Source of the DNA: Mycogone perniciosa
Lineage: Eukaryota; Ascomycota; Sordariomycetes; Hypocreales; Hypocreaceae
Direction of reading: 5' to 3'
Length of the DNA stretch: 64,000 nucleotides
NCBI GenBank assembly: GCA_025331125.1
Contig: JAOALB010000159.1
Location: forward strand, 53,348 to 117,347
Translations under genes and position numbers: made by a program
In this document: in pieces, positions 56,453 to 64,000 of the stretch
How positions within the stretch are numbered: position 1 is the stretch's first letter
Layout: the number at the start of each line of letters is the position of its first letter
Notes under the pieces: generated by a model
Database searches by the model: none
What the model saw: the letters and a program-made list of their open reading frames with translations, nothing else
Told to the model about the DNA's origin: nothing

Positions 56453-58922
56453 TCAGCCCTCTGGTACCTGTTTCGGGAGGGTAAACTAGTCTATTCCCCC
56501 GTTCCAAATCAGAAAAAAAGACCAAAAGACTACGGGTCAACTATAAACAACCAGACTTTGCAAGCATCCTACCAAAATTGCTGGAGGGTGCACATAATCA
56601 TCACGCCAATAATTCTCCCCCCACCAACAAATCTCTCAACTCGTATTCGACGTGTCAGATATGCCAGCGACGATGACAGTAATAGAGGGGATTTACCACG
56701 CAGATATAGCGAAATCAAAATCCGTGCCAGGAGATATCGTTTTGAACACGAAGACGACGAAGATGACGAGGACACAGCAAAGATTTGTTGCTATCACATT
56801 GATTACAATGGCGAGTCATATCTTCCGGTTCAGCACCAGTTCCATATCCCCGAGTTTGATGGTGAGAGAGATATCAGATCACTACCTGTGTACCCAATAA
56901 ATTTTGCCAATGATGCGAATGCATTCCTACGTGCCCAAAAAACAAGCGGCGAAAACTTTAAAAGGTACATCGAGAAGAAGCATACTACAGCGGCTGGACT
57001 CTTACATGTGGCACGACCGGCGCACCACTTGACGATGTCGACAAACATCCAGAACATATCGAGGGTCAGGTCATTGCTGATTTTGCCGAGGCATATCAAA
57101 CTATCACATCATGGAAACCCGAATTCCAAAACCCCGATGTTGGTCATAGCGATACATTACGGTGGGAAATGGGTTTTTACGAGCGTAAGGGTAGGCACCT
57201 TGAACTAGTTCAGCCTGATAGCGCCAGAATCATGAAACTCATCGAGTTTATCCATGACGATGAGTTCCTCTCTGCGAGAAGAAGAGGGGAGGATATGGCT
57301 CTCTCTGGAGACTCTCTCGCCATTTTGCCAAAACGGCTGGTGGTGTATTCATTGACGCAGCGCAAGTTTATTCATGTCAACATCAGCTGCTTAAAGGTTA
57401 TCGAGTCAGCCTCTGAAGTCTTCGCCAAGCTGAGCATCAACGACAACCACAAACTGCTGGTGCGGTCGTTAGTACAGGAACACTTCAGGAAGAAAAAGCG
57501 GCGTCACGAGGGCCAGGAGATTAAATATCAGGATTTCATCAAGGGAAAGGGAACAGGGCTTGTTTTCCTTCTCCACGGTGTGCCTGGTGTCGGCAAGACA
57601 GCAACAGCCGAAGCAGTTGCTCAAGAGAACAGCAAGCCCCTCTTCGCTATCACATGCGGAGACCTCGGGTTCGATCCGGGAGACCTAGAAAAGAACTTGA
57701 GCCGTATATTCCGCCTCGCTAACCTGTGGGACTGCATTCTCCTTCTGGATGAAGCAGATATCTTCTTCACCAAAAGAACTCCTACAGACTTGCAGAGAAA
57801 TGCATTGGTCACTGGTATTTGAACCTCCCTTTCAAGATTTCACCTCTTGTCTACAAAACTGACCTTATACCAGTTTTCCTTAGGATTCTCGAATATTATA
57901 GCGGTATTCTGTTCCTCACCACCAATCGTGTCGGTATCATTGATGAAGCCTTCAAATCGCGCATTCACGTGAGCCTCTATTATCCACCACTAAACTTCGA
58001 CCAGTACGAACAGATTTTTGAGCTCAATATAGCTCGAATCAAAGAAATTGAGTCTGCCAACAAGAAAAATGGGGAGCCCGGATTGGCTGTAGACGGCCCC
58101 GGCATCCTCGAGTGGTGTAAGCGCCACTTCAATACCACCTTGAACGAGGTTGGCCGCTGGAACGGACGACAAATCAAGAATGCCTTCCAGGTTGGCGCCT
58201 CACTCGCACACTATGACCTTCTAGACGGCGAGGCGTCAAACAAGACGCCAAGCATTGTAGGCAGCAAACCAGGTATCCTCGACGCGGCACAGTTCGACGT
58301 TGTTGCGCAGGCGACACGGGAATTCGATGATTATATGGCACAGACGAAGAAGGGTACAGATAATGCGATGGCTCAAAAGGATGGTGCGCGGAATGAGATG
58401 AAGGCCGGGCTCTATCGGTATCACGAAGCTTCTCATCTCTCTGGAGCCTCACCTCAATACCCAGGCGGCCGGTCAGGACCTGGAGGACCATTTTCGCAAT
58501 CGACAGGATCTCCGAAATATGCTGCGTCACAGGATGTATATCGTGAACCGCCTAGCAATGCCTACTATCAACAAGAGATCAGACGGGGGCCTGAAGCATA
58601 TGGACAGCGGCTACCACCTCCTCAGGGGCCTCGCCAGGAGTTAGGCATATCTCCAGCATATGGTTACAGTTCCCCATCTCATGATAGGCAGGGATGGGAC
58701 GGGCGGGAGAGGAATATTCGTGTGGACGGTCCAGGAGGTGTGGGGCAACCCGGCGCAGATGAGGGTAGCCATATGTATGGAAAGGGGGCATACGGTCAAC
58801 TACTGCAGGAGGGATATCACCCGCCCTCTTCAGATGCAAGATATGAGAAATCTGGAGGCGGGGAACCTTGGCGAGATGGCGGCTATAGCAATGCCGGCAT
58901 GGGCGAGATGCCGTACCGTTAA
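56453..58922 (+). pseudogene. AAA+ ATPase with DUF7025-like N-region; 5'-truncated and frameshifted
   Basis: Fungal AAA+ ATPase of unknown function. Coding similarity to the family starts abruptly at about 56453 (LWYLFREGKLVYS), where about 200-300 N-terminal residues are normally expected. The DUF7025-like region (CCYHIDYNGESYLP, IPEFDGERDIRSLPVYPINF) is in one frame to about 56981. It then continues in another (YSGWTLTCGTTGAPLDDVD, VIADFAEAYQTI), consistent with loss of one base in the run at 56981-56988. The ATPase core is intact: Walker A HGVPGVGKTATAEAVA, Walker B LLLDEADIF, and sensor FLTTNRVGIIDEAFKSRI. One intron, 57815-57873 (GTATTT...CCAG), splits it. Residues after the AAA lid are a Gly/Pro/Tyr/Ser-rich tail of about 180 residues. 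No splice pair explains the frame change (GT to AG there would be only 26 bp). Confidence 0.72.
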
Positions 58923-59059
58923 AATGGAGATCTTTTATAGTTCTAATAAATAATGAACTTGGGACTATAAATGCGGATTTTTTATCAGGCTATCGATCTT
59001 AACAAGTTACGCGATTATAGGCTTTACAAATTATAGCTCAAACATTCATCAGGACAATA

Positions 59060-59500
59060 AGAGATCTAGGGAATGGCTTTACTGAGTTTGACACGATAAC
59101 CTCTCCCAGGCTTCCTCGGTAGCATCCAACAGCCCCGGAGGGTTTTCTCTTCTCTCCGTATCCTTTATAACAGCATCTGACATAATAGCTACAGCATCAT
59201 TATCTCCTAGTTTCATGTGAAAGCGCAAGGTTTCCCACTCTTACTTTGCGTATGTGTCCCTATCTCTGCAAGAGAAACTGCATCTCCCATGTCCCATGTG
59301 AGGTGGCTAACTTCGTTAGACATTTCCAGCAACAGAATCTGATTATTATCAAGCGCCCTGTTGCATCAACGATAGACAGGACATTCCCCATGCGTCTTCC
59401 ATCTCCACGGAGGCTGATAATTACAAGGAAGAGAAACGATTCTCTCGCCGTAATTAATGATCCAATCGGTTTCGTCTATCAAGTAGCGTGTGTTTGCTTC
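59060..59500 (-). pseudogene. Relic of an NLR/WD40 C-terminus (minus strand)
   Basis: On the minus strand, a stretch near 59380-59500 reads LEHICRLEANTRYLIDETDWIINYGERIVSLP in two pieces. It resembles the C-terminal closing segment of NACHT-WD40 proteins; the intact NLR in this window ends with TDETWITWNCRNIIWLPPSYR. Further down, 59080-59230 reads EWETLRFHMKLGDNDAV and EEAWERLSCQTQ before a stop. This is coding-like text that I cannot assign to the same frame. Frames are broken and short. This is inference from fragment similarity only. Confidence 0.3.
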
Positions 59501-59559
59501 TAGTCGACAAATGTGTTCCAGAGTCTCGGGGTCCATAGTGGTAATTTTGTTTGTTGCTA

Positions 59560-59977
59560 ATATCACTCGTGTGCGACTTGATCGTGATTCTGATTTGATC
59601 GAAATCTGGGACATCACTTCTGAAACCTCAATAGAGAGTTTCGCTATAAAAGCCCCATCAACGGAGTGCACCTTCTCTCCAGAAAGTCGGCAATTCGCTT
59701 TTGCAAACCGGCATTATCTTCCCTTGGAGTCTTTTCCGTCACGTTCTATGAAATTTCTTCAAAAAAGCGCTTATTCAGATTCGAAAAGAAACAAGATATT
59801 AGGTCTATTTCCTCTGGTACATGCACTGATACAATCACATTCAAAGTCAAAATCGTTGGCAATTTCAGTGGTTCCCCTCTTGAAATCCAGTTTCATCCTG
59901 ACGGTTATGTGATACTCGACTCACCGTTCAGAAATCGAGACGCTAGCCATTCAAGAACAGGAGAGAAGATTGCGTAG
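59560..59977 (+). pseudogene. WD40 repeat relic (plus strand)
   Basis: The plus-strand frame holds SDLIEIWDITSETSIESF then CTFSPESRQFAFANRH, which is a WD repeat end followed by the FSPD/E-type start of the next. A second frame continues with KRLFRF and PLEIQFHPDGYVILDS, again WD40-like, ending at 59977. The change of frame near 59740 and the lack of any upstream domain suggest a decayed gene. It faces the minus-strand relic beside it. Confidence 0.4.
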
Positions 59978-61730
59978 GATGTAGGAGAATAGGGATTTAC
60001 GATGTGCATACATTGCCCTTAAGGGATGTTGAGGGTAACTTAGCTGAGCCGCATGTCGACATGCGTCTACGCTGCTGCTGGTTGTAGCGTTGTTGAGAAG
60101 ATTGACATGTTGGCCGTGTATGCGTTCTCCTTTACCTGATGCAGTCGCTTGTTGATCACGATAGTATCACTACATCGGTACATCGTTGCCTTGGACATTT
60201 CCAATAGCTTCCAACAGGTTATTATCGTATCCGTTGGAAAGGCGCACTAGTTAGACCACTGCTACCGGTAGCGATATTGGTGTCTAGCAAGAAGATTACT
60301 GGATGATTATTTCCATTTACAGGGCTTTTCGTAGGGGAACGTACGTTGAGGGCTAGCAAGCGAGTCAGAAGAGGGTGAGTCCACAAGCTTGGTAGAACCT
60401 CTGTTGTTACAATGGCAGACGGCCAGGGGAGCGCTGTGGCTAGCCCAAGACAGCCATTCATAGGACAAGCAAGTAAGAGGGGGGGAAGCAAAAGGCTCAC
60501 AAGGCCACAGCGGGAGATTTCCAATTGTTTGATCGCTAAGCGGGTGGAATACCTAGCAATGTACTCCACCGCACTCAACGTGCCAAAGCAAGTGTATTTT
60601 GGCGTGCTGGCAGTACTACAATGTTTACACTTGTTTCAACTGGTAGCCCCATAGTGGAAAATTCAGCCTTTTCGCCTTTCTCAATATGCCCCACATGCCT
60701 CTTGTAGTTCTTTGCCGATTTCTCCCTCCTTGGCCAAGCTTTATGTTCGTATCCAAACAGATTTGAACGGAGTCATGGATGGCCTGGCAAGTGGACGGGT
60801 AAATGAGCAGAGGCCATCACGCCCCACGAAGCAACGCAACGCGACTACAAGACGGCAACGACTAGATGACTAGCATTTGCACCACCCGATATCTGTGCTT
60901 GCATATCCGTGGAGGAAGAAGCTTACGATGCTTTTAATCATGTAGATACTACGAGTAAGATGGCTGGTCCTGCTGGAGATGATTCCACTGCAGAACTAAT
61001 AGCTATTTTAAGCCGCATAGCTGCTAGCATGTTTTTAAAGTGTTAGTTGCCCTGGCGTGCTATATGACTGTGGACTACGGAGTACCTTATATTACTATTG
61101 GCAGGACTCCACTGAAAAGAACCATTAGCAGTATAATAATAGAAGGTTATACATACGCAACTCGACCAACTCCGGAGTATCCCGTAGGGCTTACTACATT
61201 TCTACCCTAGACTTGATAATTTCAACTGTAGGCAAAGATCCACATCACATGATTGAATACCCCACTCCAGCCCTTCGCTAGTCTTACTTACTAGAAGCAC
61301 AGCAAAGTTCGTGCAACCCCAGATGCGAGCGATAGCCGTCACTATGCCATTTGATTCCCGGTAGGCAAAACTCAGTGCTGACGTTTAACGAAGAACTGTG
61401 CTTAAGGATTTAGAAGGCAAGCTTGGACATGTTACTTATGCCTTTCTCCGTTAACACAGACTCCTTATAGTAGCAGTGAGACTTCATATACAGGAGCATG
61501 CCTCGGTTTTACCCGGTAAATGAGATCCGACTATATAAGGGCTCTAGTCTGGACCCCGTCAGCCGGCTTACAGGATTTGCGAATAATGTACTCCGTACTC
61601 CGTAAGCCAACAAGTCCTGAAATCTAGACTAAAGAGTGGGTAAATCAGACAAGGAAATCTAGTGCCTGCAAGTATGAGGAGAACCTGGTTCGTAGTGCAC
61701 CACTTTCCCACAACTAGGATTGCCACCAGG
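59978..61730. other. gene-poor stretch, 1753 bp
   Basis: Only short, unrecognisable frames on both strands. TACGGAGTA-type boxes lie near 61076 and 61588-61602. Nothing else supported. Confidence 0.45.
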
Positions 61731-62009
61731 ATGCGCATCAGTCTGTCCCTCGCGCTGGGGCTCTTCACCAGCCATAGATTGGCTAGCGGTATCGTCGACG
61801 CCGGATACGATGTTGTCAAAGCAGCACAGGTTAGATCGACAAGGCTAGTCACTTATGGGAATAGGCTACTGCTGCTGAGGCTCTTCTAGAACTGTAGAAC
61901 CGCGAGTTATCTCTATACGGTAACAACCAATTCCCTGGCGGGGAAATTCCCAGCCTCCGCTGGAAAATTTGATACTTATCATGCTTCTCTGCTGCCATTT
62001 CACTTCTGA
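61731..62009 (+). CDS. Candidate 72-aa secreted peptide, two exons
   Basis: ATG at 61731 opens a leader-like sequence (MRISLSLALGLFTSHRLASG) followed by IVDAGYDVVKAAQ. A possible 60-bp intron 61830-61889 (weak donor GTTAGA, acceptor TTCTAG) joins in phase 0 to an open 39-codon exon ending at 62009 (NCRTASYLYTVTTNS...). Without splicing, the first frame stops at 61889. The product would be secreted, with one cysteine, and convergent with the effector-like gene. I do not recognise a family, and chance is a real alternative. Confidence 0.28.
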
Positions 62010-62272
62010 ACACAGTTGTAAGGGTCTTCAAAATTATTATCGGGAGCAAGATAGCCATCACCGCGGGAAGATCGACCAACAAAACTTGTGCTAGGTTCTC
62101 TCTAAGCAAAACTGGACACTGAATAGAATTTTGATAACAAGCTATATATATGCCTATATGGAACGAGAATGAAATTTTGAATATATAGTTAAGCAAGAGG
62201 TATAGGCCAAACATCTGCGGGCCAAGTCCGTTACACTGGTTCACTGATATCCACCCAACTGCGGCGACGAAA

Positions 62273-62992
62273 TTAGCCCTGGCACGCAGACGCGTATGTG
62301 ACTGAGGTGCATTCCCAGGTCCATTGGTACATGTCCCCTGATCCCACATTGCCGACCCAGTGTGTAGTGTCGCAACACCTGTTGCCGAAGAAACTGCAAC
62401 CAAAGACTTCATGAAGTTGGAGCTTGTGTGGAAGGTAATTAGTCTCCCTCACGTACACGTCCGTGATTAGACCATTTGCGGAGAGAAAGTTGCGAGTCGA
62501 CTTCCTAGAAGGGTCGAGTGCAAAACCCGTCGACCTATAGTCGAGACGGCTGCATTTGAGATTCCATGTTGTATAGTGCTCATGGCCGCCTTGTTGACTC
62601 CTGTAATAGGTCTTCCAGTGCGTGGATACGATAAGAGAGGAGGCGTCGGCGCGCTTAAAAATCGATGCCGGCGTTTGATCTCGGGATGCCAACTCGGGCA
62701 TGTGTATGCTACTGACGTAGAAACACCTGTCGCTGGTGGCATCGCAAGATATAGCTTTCAGTGTCGAATGCTCAGCCGCAGCCTTAGCATCGCCGACTAT
62801 GCTCGAAATCAAGGAGCTCTGAGAAGCCCAAGCAGTATACTTGCTGAACTGGGCGTGCTCAGTGTAGGCGGACAAGTTGCCTGAAATGATGTGTTCAATG
62901 GGGATTTCGAGAACGTTGACGTCCACGGGCGTTGGACTGCTAGAAGCCCGGAGGGCCAAAGCCAAAACAAGAAGGTTTTGCGAGAATTTCAT
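62273..62992 (-). CDS. Secreted cysteine-containing prepro-protein, effector-like
   Basis: Single exon, 239 aa, start ATG at 62992. A signal peptide is clear (MKFSQNLLVLALALRASSSP). A pro-region follows to residue 112, with two Cys spaced 7 apart. Then comes a dibasic FKR-A at 113-114, as cut by the Golgi protease Kex2. The predicted mature part is 125 residues with six Cys (one after WNLK, FGC, the RCC pair, WEC, and ACQG at the end), rich in Tyr/Trp/His. This prepro layout with a compact cysteine-bearing C-terminal domain is common in fungal secreted effectors and antimicrobial proteins. I do not recognise the family and do not assign an activity. The overlapping minus-strand 187-codon frame to 61849 is a shadow. 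It lies beside the AT-rich repeat tract at the window end. Confidence 0.72.
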   Translation of the reverse strand: MKFSQNLLVLALALRASSSPTPVDVNVLEIPIEHIISGNLSAYTEHAQFSKYTAWASQSSLISSIVGDAKAAAEHSTLKAISCDATSDRCFYVSSIHMPELASRDQTPASIFKRADASSLIVSTHWKTYYRSQQGGHEHYTTWNLKCSRLDYRSTGFALDPSRKSTRNFLSANGLITDVYVRETNYLPHKLQLHEVFGCSFFGNRCCDTTHWVGNVGSGDMYQWTWECTSVTYASACQG

Positions 62993-63660
62993 TTTTTGTA
63001 CAAGAGGAAAGCTTGGGGTTATTGGGTGTTGACTGATATCTTGCAGAAGAGTAACTGGCAGGGCAACTGGATGTCCTTATATAGCTCTCTTGCCACAAAT
63101 CTACATAACAGCATGTTGATAATTATTCTAAGGCTCAGAAAGCTGATATAATTGTAAGCGCTAAAATGTAGCTATTTTTAATGCTTATGAGTTAACGCTA
63201 ACAGTTCGCCTGTTAATGTTAGTTATTAACGATTTGGAATTACTTGGCAACAGTTTTCTCACTGTCAATTTTCAACTACCTAATTAGATGTAAGCCTGTG
63301 CTATCAAGTATCCAAGGTTAGCTAACGAGTATCTATAAAGAGTGGGCCATGTGCAGTTTGTGGCGTTCGCAGTTAAAGGCCCCATTTGGGTACAGAAAAA
63401 CAGTTTTTAGTCATTTATCAAACAGCTTTTAGAGCATAGATATATAAGAGAATATATATTATTGAGAAGATTTTTCTAAATACAATATACTGTTTTTATA
63501 ATTTCATTTAATTAATACAGGTTATAGGGTTAAGGTTAATTAAGGTTAGGGGTTTGTATCCTGTATCCTGTATCGGTAAGGTTAGGGTCACCAGCCATGT
63601 ATCCACTATTTAAATACTTGTTAAGTAACCCTAGATTCCTAATAGTATAGGCCTAGATAT
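62993..63660. other. AT-rich intergenic, 668 bp
   Basis: 5' flank of the effector-like gene, then AT-rich sequence with short repeats (ATCCTGT in tandem at 63559-63574; GGTTAGGG twice near 63545 and 63583). No gene. Confidence 0.5.
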
Positions 63661-63671
63661 AAGATTTTAGC

Positions 63672-64000
63672 CTTTCCATTAAACTAAATATTACTAGTCC
63701 TATAAAGGATTTACTATAAGCTGACAGGGCCATAAAAAAGTTATACCTTCAACTAGTTAAATATAATTACTTTAGTCTTTCTATTAAGCTAAATGTCACT
63801 AGTCTTAACTCTGTATAGTATAAAGAATTTACTATAATCTGACAAAGCTATAAAAAAAGCTATTATACTTTTAACAAATTGGATACGATTGCTGTAATCT
63901 TTCTATTAAACTAAATGTTATTGGTCTTATCTAAAGGATTTGCTATAAGCCGACAAAGATATCAAGAACTGCCTAGATGGATTATTTGCGATGTCCCCTT
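63672..64000. repeat. Three degenerate tandem repeats of about 105-120 bp, AT-rich
   Basis: Units start with CTTTC(C/T)ATTAA(A/G)CTAAAT at 63672, 63777 and 63899. Each is followed by ACTAGTC-like, AAGGATTTACTATAA-like and CTGACA/GCCGACA-GGGCTATAAAAAA-like blocks in the same order. Differences are mostly C/T and G/A, as after RIP. The tract continues past the window edge. Confidence 0.75.

Noticed and set aside
61849..62412. 187-codon minus-strand frame
   Set aside because: Overlaps the 3' part of the secreted protein in another frame, with a hydrophobic middle that is probably chance.
63545..63590. Telomere repeat array
   Set aside because: Only two isolated GGTTAGGG words, not a tandem array.
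1..64000. CRISPR arrays, bacterial operons, rRNA genes
   Set aside because: No regularly spaced repeats, no bacterial gene layout and no rRNA core sequence seen; the intron-rich genes are fungal nuclear.

Overview
The window is nuclear DNA of a filamentous ascomycete (Pezizomycotina). Genes are intron-rich with 48-120 bp GT-AG introns and CTNAC-like branch sites, and the families are fungal: cAMP-receptor-like GPCR, NACHT-WD40 NLR, HsbA, ECM4-type glutathione transferase, FMO-DUF6314. The Sec1, E1 and F-box protein sequences look most like Sordariomycetes, perhaps Hypocreales; this is my impression, not a search result. Short boxes of the type TACGGAGTA and TACTTCGTA are scattered between genes.

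Layout. 1-18 kb is conserved core: 3' end of SEC1 (+), exonuclease V (-), a small F-box/TM protein (+), an unknown gene (-), a 4E-T-like eIF4E-binding protein (-), a mitochondrial-looking glutathionyl-hydroquinone reductase (-), and ubiquitin E1 (-). 18.7-27 kb holds an HsbA-like secreted protein (-), a six-exon FKBP12 (+) and a large NACHT-WD40 NLR (-) with an in-frame stop in its last WD repeats. 28-37 kb holds an unknown gene (+), a C2-domain protein (+), a hot-dog thioesterase (-), an intron-containing tRNA-Pro (-), a GPCR with two in-frame stops (+) and an NAD(P)-binding Rossmann protein (-). 37.5-38.6 kb is a TA-flanked transposon remnant with terminal inverted repeats and an AT-rich core. 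39-53.5 kb holds FMO-DUF6314 (+), a coiled-coil protein (-), D-2-hydroxyacid dehydrogenase (+), a dynamin-like protein with degenerate G motifs (-), a large F-box protein with one in-frame TAG (-) and a CSC1/OSCA-type channel (-).

54-64 kb is accessory in character. A STAND-like gene (-) and an AAA+ ATPase gene (+) meet head to head, and both appear to lack their 5' ends; the AAA+ gene also carries a frameshift. WD40 relics, a possible 72-aa secreted peptide, a secreted cysteine-containing prepro-protein with a Kex2-type site, and an AT-rich tract of degenerate repeats follow.

The main theme is gene breakage: four otherwise well-kept genes carry in-frame stops or a frameshift. Two of the stops are TAG where Trp is expected. 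That fits RIP-type G-to-A mutation, and also A-to-I mRNA editing of the kind known in Sordariomycetes. No operon logic applies; most genes are independent transcription units. The possible functional themes are vesicle traffic (Sec1, C2 and dynamin-like proteins), ubiquitin conjugation (E1, two F-box proteins), and non-self recognition or secretion (NLR, STAND, HsbA, effector-like protein).
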